DNA of 44,359 nt from Beijerinckiaceae bacterium (GTDB lineage: Bacteria > Bacteroidota > Bacteroidia > Chitinophagales > Chitinophagaceae). The stretch lies in the NCBI GenBank assembly GCA_903970475.1, contig CAJCIQ010000123.1, positions 1-44,359 of the forward strand, given 5' to 3'. Position numbers and translations under genes: made by a program. Shown here in pieces: positions 9,116-16,983 of the stretch. Numbering within the stretch: position 1 is the first letter of the stretch; each line of letters opens with the position of its first letter. A model generated the notes under the pieces. The model made no database searches. It was not told where the DNA came from and was given only the letters and a program-made list of their open reading frames with translations.

Positions 9116-9979
9116 TTAAACCAATAGATCTTGCATGCCGAAGGCGGTCATGAAATGAGCATACTGATGGGCTACCGTAGCGTTCGCCGTCTCAACAATA
9201 CTTCCTGTCGCCCCATCTACTACCGTCCTTAAGGGTCTTTTGCCCTTGGGCGCATTCATTAAGCCAATGACGGCATCGGCAATGGACTGCGCATTCGGCT
9301 TCAATGCTTCGAACATTTGCATAACACCAGCCCCCATTTGTTCAGGGACCTTGGCCAGGTCTCCATAAGCTGAAGATACGTGTGTGTCCGATCCTGTAAT
9401 GATTTTACCCCAAATTTCTGTTGGGTAGGCGCCTGGTTGGAGTAATACAACATCTACGCCTAAGGGCCTGACTTCATAATGGAGGGCTTCCGTAAGGCCT
9501 TCCAAAGCAAACTTTGAGGTATTGTACATACTCATAAATGGAGTAGAAAAACGTCCAGACACACTGGACACATTGATAATCAACCCTTCCCCCTGCAAAC
9601 GCATATGGGGTAGCACTTCTTTAATGGTTCTCCAATTGCCTTTCAGGTTTACGTCCAATATTTTATCCAAGTCCTGTTCCGTGAATGTCTCTGCCAAACC
9701 AGTGGCATATACCCCCGCATTATTGATCAGGACATCAATCCTTTTTTCTTTTTTAATCACCAGGTCTATCGCTGCTTTTACAGATGGAGCAGAGGTGAGT
9801 TCTACTTCCAGGACTTCAATATGGCCATCAGTGGAAAGCAAGTCTGATTTAGCGGCATTATTGGTGCTTTTATTGCGCATAGTAGCGTACACCTTATGAC
9901 CCAATGCGGCGCAACTTTTAGCTATTAGCCACCCAAAGCCACTGTTTGTGCCGGTCACAAAAACTACTTTTTGTCCCAT
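9116..9979 (-). CDS. SDR family NAD(P)-dependent oxidoreductase
   Basis: A classical short-chain dehydrogenase of 287 residues. It shows the nucleotide-binding TGTNSGFG at residues 10-17, NNAG near 86-89, the catalytic-serine region NVSSVSG, and the catalytic YNTSK. The C-terminal half (LRTVVDGATG, APKGKRPLRT) resembles longer classical SDRs acting on alcohols, aldehydes or ketones; substrate unknown. It sits between an SRPBCC gene and an SDR with a damaged active site, with 19 and 21 bp gaps, so the three are likely co-transcribed. Confidence 0.92.
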   Translation of the reverse strand: MGQKVVFVTGTNSGFGWLIAKSCAALGHKVYATMRNKSTNNAAKSDLLSTDGHIEVLEVELTSAPSVKAAIDLVIKKEKRIDVLINNAGVYATGLAETFTEQDLDKILDVNLKGNWRTIKEVLPHMRLQGEGLIINVSSVSGRFSTPFMSMYNTSKFALEGLTEALHYEVRPLGVDVVLLQPGAYPTEIWGKIITGSDTHVSSAYGDLAKVPEQMGAGVMQMFEALKPNAQSIADAVIGLMNAPKGKRPLRTVVDGATGSIVETANATVAHQYAHFMTAFGMQDLLV

Positions 9980-10000
9980 AAAAATTAGAATTTACTTACG

Positions 10001-10792
10001 TTAATAAACGATCATTCCTGCGGTAAGGTTAAAGATGGAGCCGCTCAAAGCGCTGCCTTCATCGGAAGCAGCGAAAATAGCCGCATCCGTAAGCTCCTTT
10101 AAGCTGGTTAGCTTTTTCCTATGTGTGGCGCCCTCCATTACTCCATGGAATTGTTCGAAGGTAATGCCATGGGCTTTGCCATGGATTTCCCACACATCAT
10201 CAATAAGCGGCGTTTCCGGAATACCGGTCGTCAGTAAACAAACCGTCCTTACACCCTTTTCGCCATACTCAACGGAAAGGGATCGACTAAGGCCTTCAAT
10301 GCCGGCCCAGGTGGGAACCATCCCACCCACAAAGGGAGGACTGATGCGGCTGGCATTGGGTGTATGCATAAGGATTACACCTGCTCCCTGTTTGGCCATT
10401 TGTTTCACAGAGGCTTTGGAAGTGATAAATTGCGATTTCAGGTAGGTGGTAACAGGAAGCAAAAAGGCCTCAACCGTCAATTCGCCTAAAGCGATTCCCT
10501 GTATACCTATTTGGGGTAGACCAATGGCATTGAAGGAAATATCCACCTTACCATTTCTCTTAATTACTTCTGCAAAATGCTTTTCAATAGCCACCTCGTC
10601 CAATAAATCAAGCCTGGTAATTTCTGCGTGCCCACCATTTGATTTAATATCCTGGGCTATCTGCTCCAATTTTCCTTGGGTTCGACCCGCAATATGAACC
10701 TTGGCGCCTTCCTTTGCAAAGGCTTTGGCGGTAGAGGCGCCCACTGTTCCATCTGAGTAAATAATGGCTACTTTGTCTTTTAATCGCTGCAT
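10001..10792 (-). CDS. SDR-fold protein lacking the catalytic Tyr and Lys
   Basis: A 263-residue SDR-fold protein (LKDKVAIIYSDGTVGASTAKAFAKEGAKVHIAGRT at the N-terminus). Key positions deviate from the family: the glycine motif is SDGTVG rather than TGxxxGIG, NNAG is NAIG, and where YxxxK is expected the sequence reads MVPTW just before AGIEGLSRSL, so both the catalytic tyrosine and lysine appear replaced. The C-terminus (SGSIFNLTAGMIVY) is complete and the frame is intact. It may bind nucleotide or act as a non-catalytic partner of the SDR encoded 21 bp downstream, or catalyse a different reaction. First gene of the set, with a TAATTTTG element upstream. Confidence 0.88.
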   Translation of the reverse strand: MQRLKDKVAIIYSDGTVGASTAKAFAKEGAKVHIAGRTQGKLEQIAQDIKSNGGHAEITRLDLLDEVAIEKHFAEVIKRNGKVDISFNAIGLPQIGIQGIALGELTVEAFLLPVTTYLKSQFITSKASVKQMAKQGAGVILMHTPNASRISPPFVGGMVPTWAGIEGLSRSLSVEYGEKGVRTVCLLTTGIPETPLIDDVWEIHGKAHGITFEQFHGVMEGATHRKKLTSLKELTDAAIFAASDEGSALSGSIFNLTAGMIVY

Positions 10793-10828
10793 GACTTATA
10801 CTTTATAGGATTAATTAAGTGATGCAGA

Positions 10829-10836
10829 CAAAATTA
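10829..10836 (-). promoter_or_regulatory. Candidate Bacteroidota -7 element (TAATTTTG)
   Basis: On the reverse strand TAATTTTG matches the Bacteroidota consensus TAnnTTTG and lies 37 bp upstream of the SDR start at 10792. No clear TTTG -33 element was seen at the right distance, so the call rests on one box. Confidence 0.35.
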
Positions 10837-10919
10837 AAGTCTCAATAGCGCCCATAGGCTGTGCCTTTTAGACAATTGCAAGGGCTGATTTGGACAAATA
10901 TGCCCTTTGCGCCTTACGT

Positions 10920-11045
10920 TTAAGCATTCAGGTCCATCCAAACCGATTTGGTTTGGGTATAATATGCCAAAACTTCATACCCATTTTCCCGGCCATAGCC
11001 TGATTGTTTATAGCCACCAAAGGGTGCTTTCGCCGCATAGATGGC
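10920..11045 (-). pseudogene. C-terminal remnant of an aldehyde dehydrogenase
   Basis: The reverse strand encodes [17 protein letters not shown] followed by [16 protein letters not shown] and a stop at 10920-10922. This is the conserved C-terminal signature of NAD(P)-dependent aldehyde dehydrogenases (PFGGxKxSGxGRE, then YxxxKxV). The residues upstream (VEVAIYAAK) no longer match the family, and the roughly 450 residues holding the catalytic cysteine are absent. The fragment abuts a cyclase-family fragment on the other strand, so a deletion has joined the two. Left boundary exact; right boundary approximate. Confidence 0.8.
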
Positions 11046-11089
11046 TACTTCCACATCTGCTGGTTCACCTTGTGCAATGGTCGTTGTGA

Positions 11090-11435
11090 TTGTTAGTAGG
11101 GGAGGGCCTACTTTTTAGTAGGGCGTTGGTTTTCCATGAACACCTGGGGACGCATATTGATGCACCCAACCATTTTGATCCAAAGGGGTTGTCTGTAGAT
11201 GAGATCCCATTAGAAGACCTGATCGTTCCCGTTGAAGTCATTGATATCCGAAAAAAGGCGGAGCAAGACCCTGATGCAACGCTCTTGCCAGAAGACATTT
11301 GCGTTCCTGCTGCAAAAACGGAATATCGCCGGACTGGGGGTGGATGTAATTTCTTTTGACCCTGGCAGAGATAGTGCCGCGCCCAAGGTAGCGCATGCAA
11401 CGGGAAGGATAAGCCGCATATTTGCGGTATGGTAG
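11090..11435 (+). pseudogene. Fragment of a cyclase-family (kynurenine-formamidase-like) hydrolase
   Basis: The forward strand encodes FHEHLGTHIDAPNHFDPKG, the HxGTHxDxxxH metal-binding signature of the cyclase family (PF04199), followed by PLEDLIVPVEVIDI. After an internal loss the family resumes in another frame with RNIAGLGVDVISFDPG, then ends. The N-terminal third, a middle section and the C-terminus are missing, and a frameshift separates the two conserved pieces, so the gene is dead. No proper start codon exists; TGA lies directly upstream of the readable part. Confidence 0.8.
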
Positions 11436-11442
11436 ATCGCTA

Positions 11443-11796
11443 TCAGCGTCTCCCCCAAACAACGAACAATGCCAGAGCGGCAAAAATGATATTCGGTACA
11501 ATTTGCTTTCCTTCCCCCCTGTTGATGTGAAATATAGCGGCGGCAATCATAAGCAGTATGAGTCCGATCGCGGCATAGGCTACCCATTGGTAAGTGCCCA
11601 GTACCAAAGGTGGTAAGATCAAGCCTAGCCCGATGAGGCCATCCACCACAGCAGTGAATTTTAATAACCCATCGTGTTCAGCTGACCAGGGCATCATGGT
11701 CTGCAATTTCTTTTTGTCGAAAAGAAGCTTGAGATAGGTGCCCGAAAACATTGCCGCGGCAAGAATGATCTGGACAATCCATAAAGCAATATTCAT
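11443..11796 (-). CDS. DoxX-like integral membrane protein
   Basis: A 117-residue protein with four predicted membrane helices: IALWIVQIILAAAMFSGTYLKLL, LLKFTAVVDGLIGLGLILPP, WVAYAAIGLILLMIAAAIFHI and IVPNIIFAALALFVVWG. The pattern and length fit the DoxX-like family (PF13564/PF07681), small membrane proteins often linked to quinone-dependent redox or stress responses, with no fixed function. The start is ATG at 11796, diverging from the thioesterase gene with a 66-bp shared control region. It seems intact although both sides of this region are decayed. Confidence 0.85.
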   Translation of the reverse strand: MNIALWIVQIILAAAMFSGTYLKLLFDKKKLQTMMPWSAEHDGLLKFTAVVDGLIGLGLILPPLVLGTYQWVAYAAIGLILLMIAAAIFHINRGEGKQIVPNIIFAALALFVVWGRR

Positions 11797-11819
11797 GATG
11801 ATAGTTTTATAAGATGAGG

Positions 11820-11827
11820 CAAAAATA
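11820..11827 (-). promoter_or_regulatory. Candidate Bacteroidota promoter for the DoxX-like gene
   Basis: Reverse-strand TATTTTTG matches TAnnTTTG, and a TTTG lies 22 bp further upstream, within the usual spacing range. It is 23 bp from the ATG at 11796, inside the divergent region shared with the thioesterase. Confidence 0.4.
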
Positions 11828-11862
11828 TCGACATTTGCTATCTCTTAGACAAATCAAATTTC

Positions 11863-12255
11863 ATGAATTTTTATACCCGGAAATGGATCAAACCAGAAGA
11901 CCTGAATGCGCATGGCACCTTATTCGGGGGTAGCCTGTTACGCTGGATCGATGAGGAAGCGGCCATCTATGCCATCATACAGTTGGGCACCAACCGATGC
12001 GTTACCAAATTCATGTCAGAAATCAATTTCGTCAGCTCAGCCAGGCAGGGAGATATCATCGAGCTGGGGATTAAGGCTACCCACTTTGGCCGGACTTCGC
12101 TATCCTTGGCTTGTGAGGTACGTAATAAGATCACGAAAAAGAGCATTTTAACCATCGATAAAATGGTCTTCGTTAGTGTGGATGAGCATGGTTTACCCTG
12201 GGCCCATGGCAGAACGACGATCACCTACACGGACGAAAGGCTTCGGGAGGATTGA
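11863..12255 (+). CDS. Acyl-CoA thioesterase (hotdog fold, YciA-like)
   Basis: A 130-residue single hotdog domain that hydrolyses acyl-CoA thioesters. Conserved YciA/BFIT-type features: HGTLFGGSLLRWIDEEAAIYA at about 18-38 (loop plus hotdog helix with the catalytic acidic residues), then INFVSSARQGDIIELGIKATHFGRTSLSL and the closing strand SILTIDKMVFVSVDEHG. The chain length fits the family. The start follows a divergent region shared with a DoxX-like gene; no SD is evident. The downstream region holds a dead serine-hydrolase gene. Confidence 0.92.
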   Translation: MNFYTRKWIKPEDLNAHGTLFGGSLLRWIDEEAAIYAIIQLGTNRCVTKFMSEINFVSSARQGDIIELGIKATHFGRTSLSLACEVRNKITKKSILTIDKMVFVSVDEHGLPWAHGRTTITYTDERLRED

Positions 12256-12275
12256 TAAAGCAGGGTCATTGTTTT

Positions 12276-12764
12276 TTAAACACAATATTCCTGGCATCCC
12301 CCAAGCTGATCTTCAGTTAAGTCAAATGTCGAACCATCGCCTTCATTCCTGTATAAACCAATATAATCCTTCAACTCGCTTTCCGGAACCTCGATCCCGG
12401 TGACCGTATCTTTTGGTGATTGATCAGGTATGAATAGCTCATTGATTCAGCACCTGGGATAAAGTTCAGATGATTTTGGTGAACGATAATATCAAAGACA
12501 TCATCATTGGTATAGAACTTCCGGCACCGGGGCCAACCGGTGAGACTGAGGAAGCGGGGTATTCTGCTCCAGATCTGGCATGCCCCAGGCTTTTGAAAAG
12601 AGGACTACCCCGTTTCTTGAAATGGAAAGCCGGCAGCCAGGAGTAGTGGCTTGATATTGAGCGAACGCTTTATCGATGCGGGAAAGTGTGTCTTGCCAGG
12701 ATTGACCTACAGTAGCTTGAATACAAACAATGCATAGGAAAGTAGTCAGTTGAAATCTCTTCAT
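12276..12764 (-). pseudogene. Serine hydrolase (class C beta-lactamase family), multiply deleted
   Basis: Three family pieces lie in order on the reverse strand. The first, from ATG 12764, is a signal peptide (MKRFQLTTFLCIVCIQATVG) and LSRIDKAFAQYQATTPGCRL...GVVLFSKAWGMPDLEQNTPL, the usual N-terminus. The SxxK active-site section is missing. The second piece, in another frame, reads KFYTNDDVFDIIVHQNHLNF then IPGAESMSYSY, matching the region around the YxN motif (YSY here). The third has VPESELKDYIGLYRNEGDGSTF, like the C-terminal lipocalin-type domain, ending with TAA at 12276. The catalytic core is gone, so the gene cannot be functional. Confidence 0.8.
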
Positions 12765-13055
12765 GGGTTACTAATATAAGACATTAGGTGAAATCCTGGT
12801 TACGTTACCAAGCTGTATTTCAAATGCCTTTCTAACGTTGGGTGATGACCTGGGGCCGAGCAGGCGCATTAACGGAGCAGTCCAACTTCTTAACCGTAGG
12901 TAAGGTCCGTGCTTTGTCTGACTCCAATAATGTATCCGTCCGCCGGCTTGTCGGGCGTAGGGCCTCGTGAGGAAGTGGGCAATGCTGATCCCTTAGAAAA
13001 TTCCAGAGGAATTACTATTTAGCGGAGGTACTTCTGATCAAATAAAATGATGAGG

Positions 13056-14159
13056 TTAACTATGCCGGGCGGCAAGCCTCTCCTTGCGTTTTTTGCTTAA
13101 ATAATTCCTGACCGGGATGTCGTACCCTATCATAACCAGATAAGCTGCTCCCACCAATAGGATCAGCGCAGATACGATGATGAAAGTCAATTTCATAGTT
13201 TCTGGCTTATGCGCGAGGTAATAATGGCCAAACATCCATAATACGGCATAATGGGTCATGTACAATGGATAGGAGATGTTTCCCGAAAAGACGCAAATCT
13301 TTTTTAGGTGAGGGGTTAACCTGGCCCCTGCGCCTAATGCTATGAGCAAGGGAAAATAAAACAAGACTACCATAGGTTCGGACAACCAGTTCCAATTACC
13401 GAATGGCATAATGAAGGCCAGGAACAACAGTACGGCCACGCCAAAAAAGCCCAACTTGTTTTTAATTATCCAATTGGAGCGGTATATCAGCAATCCTGCT
13501 AAAAATGAATACCATATCCTGGCGCCCCCATCCCAAAAAGTAGGGCCGCTCCAACCACCCATTACATTGCCGGCACGGTAGCCTACAAAGCAAATAAGCA
13601 CCGCCCCCAGCATGGTTAACAACAGTAAGATGCGGCGGCTGATCTTAGAAAGCACAAAAGCATAAACAATATTGGCAAGATACTCCCAAAACAACGACCA
13701 GGCGGGTGCATTGAAACTGAAATTGTTAAATCCACGGTCAGCCATCACAGGAAAGGGAATCAACAAAACCGAACATATAAATGTGAGGATGATTTTACCC
13801 GCGCTGAACATGAAGGGATTGCCCCCAAAGGGGTCCGACAAAAATGCCAGCAGACCTAGTACCGATCCTGCGATAACCAATGGGTGCAGTCTGATGATTC
13901 TGGATGTAAAAAACGAACGGACACCCATTTTGCTGATGCGGTCGTCATAGGCGTATCCGATAACAAACCCCGAAAGGCAGAAAAAGAAATCGACCGCTAA
14001 AAAGCCATGTCCGATAAAGTTCTTACTGTAATCGAAGGTTACCCATTCCATAAAATGAAATGTTACAACCGACATAGCGGCAACGCCCCTTAATCCATCG
14101 AGTATTTCAAAGTGTTGCTTTGTTTGCAGCAATGGCTGGGTGGGTTTGTTCGTATCCAT
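13056..14159 (-). CDS. Acyltransferase family 3 membrane protein (OafA/OpgC-like)
   Basis: A 367-residue polytopic membrane acyltransferase (PF01757) that transfers acyl groups onto extracytoplasmic sugars or glycans. It starts with the family signature EILDGLRGVAAMSVVTFHF (conserved D-G-L-R-G and histidine), then AVDFFFCLSGFVIGYAY, and about ten hydrophobic helices; the C-terminus is basic (SKKRKERLAARHS). The start is ATG at 14159, 33 bp from the stop of the upstream GH3 gene on the same strand, so the two are probably co-transcribed. Substrate unknown; OpgC relatives succinylate osmoregulated glucans, which would fit the glucan synthase nearby, but that is inference. Confidence 0.92.
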   Translation of the reverse strand: MDTNKPTQPLLQTKQHFEILDGLRGVAAMSVVTFHFMEWVTFDYSKNFIGHGFLAVDFFFCLSGFVIGYAYDDRISKMGVRSFFTSRIIRLHPLVIAGSVLGLLAFLSDPFGGNPFMFSAGKIILTFICSVLLIPFPVMADRGFNNFSFNAPAWSLFWEYLANIVYAFVLSKISRRILLLLTMLGAVLICFVGYRAGNVMGGWSGPTFWDGGARIWYSFLAGLLIYRSNWIIKNKLGFFGVAVLLFLAFIMPFGNWNWLSEPMVVLFYFPLLIALGAGARLTPHLKKICVFSGNISYPLYMTHYAVLWMFGHYYLAHKPETMKLTFIIVSALILLVGAAYLVMIGYDIPVRNYLSKKRKERLAARHS

Positions 14160-14192
14160 GTTCTTGAGGCGCCAAGTTATAGAAATAAACGA

Positions 14193-16802
14193 TTATTCCC
14201 CTCGCATCAGCCGCACATTTACCACCTGGTTCTTGCCGACTGTCACCTCTTTGGTCGCATATCCCTTTAAGGTAAAAATGAGGATATCACCGGTTTTGAT
14301 AGGAAGGGTATACCCCCCGCCAGCATCTGTAACGGCAGTAGTTCCAATGCTTTTGTCCCGTATGGTTACGCCGGACAATACGCTGGACTGTATGTCCCGA
14401 ACGGTCCCGGTGATCTGTATGGTTTGTCCTTCGTTAATGCTCGTCGAATGACCCGCTGAGTGAAGGGAGGCCGAAGTGCCGGCCTGAGAAGCGGCCGCAT
14501 GGGACCGATCCTGAGCAGTGGCATAGACCTTTATTTTCGCGCGCTCCCTGATGTCATCGGAGGCAGCGCCTACCTGTACCTGAAAATCTCCAGGTTCGAC
14601 GACCCGTTTGAGCTCCTTGTTGTATAAATAAAGGCGGTTGATAGGTAAGGATAGGTAAACGTCCTGGTCTTCACCAGCATGGAGAAATACTTTCTTAAAG
14701 GCTTTTAGGGCTTGTACAGGGGTTTCCACCGAACTCACCCGTTCGTGGACATATACCTGAACGACTTCCGCGCCATCCCGGTCTCCTGTATTTTTCAGGT
14801 GTACCTTCACCCTAATGGTGTCGGTAGCCAATACATTGTTGGATGATAAAGTCAGGTCACTAAAGGAGAATTGGGTATAACTCAGACCATATCCAAAGGA
14901 CCAAAGTGCACCTGGTTTGGCGAAAACGTAGTCTCTTCCAGGATGATCTTCCGTACCGGGAGAACCATAGAAGCCCCTTTCGGTAGGCAGGTAATTATAA
15001 TAGGTGGGTGTATTGCCCGTACTTTGAGGAAAAGAAATGGGAAGTTTTCCAGACGGATTTGTATGACCGAATAACATGTCTGCGATCGCGTTCCCTTCCT
15101 GTTCACCCCCATACCATTGAACCACTATGGCCGGAAGGTTTTTTTTCTCCCAGGACAGCACAAACGGTCTGCCTGTGACCAGTACCAGGATAACGGGTTT
15201 GCCAGTCCGCTGTATGGCCTCCACCAGGGCTTCCTGAGCCCCCGGAAGGGTCAGGTCATCCAGGTCATAACCCTCCCCGCTGGTTGGGTTTTTGGTCTCC
15301 TTTGCCAGGGAGGCACTACGGGATCCCACGAACACTACCGCCACCGAACTATTTTGTGCGGCTGCAATGGCTTCCTGGAAGCCGGATGTATCCGTACCCG
15401 TGAGTCCGCAGCCTTTTGCATAGTGGATGGCAATGTGATCACCTGCCAGCTTCCTAAGTCCCTGAAGGGGCGTAATCCCGTCGCTATTGCCCGTACTCCA
15501 GGTGTAATCCCCAACTTCCAGTTCGTCGGCATTAGGGCCTATCACGGCCAGGGAGCTGATTTTGGATTCATCCAAGGGTAGGGTGTGTTGTTCGTTTTTT
15601 ACCAGAACAATACTCTCGTCGCTAATGGTACGCGCAAGCCGGATGGAAGCCGGGGTATGGATATGCGTTTTAAATGCCTGGGTTGTATCAGGCAAGGGGT
15701 CGTCAAAAAGTCCGGATTTGAATTTTGTGTATAGGACATTCCTGACCCCTCTATCTATATAGCGGACATCCAGCTTCCCGATCCTGACGAGGGAGTCCAG
15801 GTTTTCAAAGGTCGAGCTGGCTGCTTCCACATCGATACCCGCCTTAAGTGCCTGTAGGGCTGCGTCTGCGGGACCTGCTGCCGTATGATGAAAATCATAA
15901 AGCATCGAAACCGATCCCCAATCCGAATAAACATATCCCTTAAACTTCAATTGTTTTCTAAGTAGATCCGTCAGAAAAAAGGAAGACCCTGCGATGGGCT
16001 CGCCATCGTAGGAACTGTAACAATTCATCACCGATAGCGGATCGGCGTCCCTGACGACCCGTTCAAAAGGCTGTAGGTAAAGGGAATAGAGTTGTTTAAG
16101 ACCGCCTTCCACCGCAGAAAGGTTAATGCCTCCGATGGGGGTTCCATGCGCGATAAAATGTTTGGGGGTGCAAATCATGTTGTATTTCCTAAGTCCCCTG
16201 ACATAGGCTGCGCCCATTTCGCCAACCAGGTAGGGGTCTTCCCCGTATGTTTCTTCCACACGTCCCCAACGGAGTTCCCTGGCCAGGTCAAGGTCGGGTG
16301 CAAAGACCTGTTTACCGCCGATGGCCTTCATTTCTTCCGCTATATAACCCGACATCTCTTCCACCAGCTCCGGCCGAAAGGTACTAGCTAACGCTACCGC
16401 CTGGGGGAATATGGTGCATTCGTCCTGGACGGTTCCATGCAGGCCTTCCAATACCGGGATGACAGGGATACCCCAACGGGTATGTAGCCGCATGTATTGC
16501 TGCACCAGGTATATCGACCTGAGGTACTGTTCCGATGTAAGCCCAAACCCTTCGATGCAGCCAAAGCTATGTCCCTTGGAAAAACCTTCGAGTCGTTGCA
16601 TGTCCGGCTGGCCGCCGGCATCATAGTCCTCTGTATGAATATGCCTTAACTGGGCTATCTTCTCCTCAAGGCTCATCCGCCTAAGTAAGTCCTCCACCCG
16701 CACGGATATTGGCTGGGAGGGATCCTGGTACAAGTATTTCGCTTTTTGTGCCATGGAAGTAGCGGAGAAAAACAAGCAAAGTATGGCCGTATATCTTTTC
16801 AT
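14193..16802 (-). CDS. Secreted GH3 beta-glucosidase with C-terminal CarboxypepD_reg-like tail
   Basis: An 869-residue exported GH3 enzyme. The start is ATG 16802 because it opens a clear signal peptide (MKRYTAILCLFFSATSMAQ); an in-frame ATG at 16925 would add a non-signal leader. The order is: signal 1-19; GH3 N domain with RWGRVEETYGEDPYLVGEM, KHF near 214-216 and the nucleophile Asp294 in YVYSDWGS; GH3 C domain (AVVFVGSRSAS, GYDLDDLTLPGAQEALV); and an FN3-like domain (FGYGLSYTQFSFSDL). Residues about 788-869 form an extra domain, ITGTVRDIQSSVLSGVTIRD...GYTLPIKTGDILIFTLKGY, typical of the N-terminus of SusC-like receptors. It probably releases glucose from beta-glucosides in the periplasm or outside; linkage unknown. 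Confidence 0.93.
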   Translation of the reverse strand: MKRYTAILCLFFSATSMAQKAKYLYQDPSQPISVRVEDLLRRMSLEEKIAQLRHIHTEDYDAGGQPDMQRLEGFSKGHSFGCIEGFGLTSEQYLRSIYLVQQYMRLHTRWGIPVIPVLEGLHGTVQDECTIFPQAVALASTFRPELVEEMSGYIAEEMKAIGGKQVFAPDLDLARELRWGRVEETYGEDPYLVGEMGAAYVRGLRKYNMICTPKHFIAHGTPIGGINLSAVEGGLKQLYSLYLQPFERVVRDADPLSVMNCYSSYDGEPIAGSSFFLTDLLRKQLKFKGYVYSDWGSVSMLYDFHHTAAGPADAALQALKAGIDVEAASSTFENLDSLVRIGKLDVRYIDRGVRNVLYTKFKSGLFDDPLPDTTQAFKTHIHTPASIRLARTISDESIVLVKNEQHTLPLDESKISSLAVIGPNADELEVGDYTWSTGNSDGITPLQGLRKLAGDHIAIHYAKGCGLTGTDTSGFQEAIAAAQNSSVAVVFVGSRSASLAKETKNPTSGEGYDLDDLTLPGAQEALVEAIQRTGKPVILVLVTGRPFVLSWEKKNLPAIVVQWYGGEQEGNAIADMLFGHTNPSGKLPISFPQSTGNTPTYYNYLPTERGFYGSPGTEDHPGRDYVFAKPGALWSFGYGLSYTQFSFSDLTLSSNNVLATDTIRVKVHLKNTGDRDGAEVVQVYVHERVSSVETPVQALKAFKKVFLHAGEDQDVYLSLPINRLYLYNKELKRVVEPGDFQVQVGAASDDIRERAKIKVYATAQDRSHAAASQAGTSASLHSAGHSTSINEGQTIQITGTVRDIQSSVLSGVTIRDKSIGTTAVTDAGGGYTLPIKTGDILIFTLKGYATKEVTVGKNQVVNVRLMRGE

Positions 16803-16875
16803 CAAAGGTCTATTAGCGCTAAATATAGAATACTTGTTCAATCTTTCATCAGGCAATCGGTTGCGCAATATTCGT

Positions 16876-16925
16876 ATGCAAAGTGAAGGTTTAGGACAAG
16901 GCTGCGCTTCGTCACCACTTTGCAT
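16876..16925. repeat. 10-bp perfect inverted repeat between divergent GH3 and acyltransferase genes
   Basis: ATGCAAAGTG at 16876-16885 and its exact reverse complement CACTTTGCAT at 16916-16925 flank a 30-bp spacer in the 181-bp region separating the two divergent starts (16802 and 16984). It could be a two-site operator serving one or both genes. Confidence 0.5.
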
Positions 16926-16983
16926 CCATTGGTCAAACAGTTATGCCCAGGGTCCGGATCTGGTGTTCTTTTGAAGAAAAAAC

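Noticed and set aside
12765..13055. Possible further gene fossil downstream of the acyltransferase
   Set aside because: Read in all frames on both strands; no family signature could be recognised in these 291 bp.
16803..16925. N-terminal extension of the GH3 gene to ATG 16925
   Set aside because: The extension is not signal-peptide-like and would bury the inverted repeat; ATG 16802 opens a typical signal peptide.
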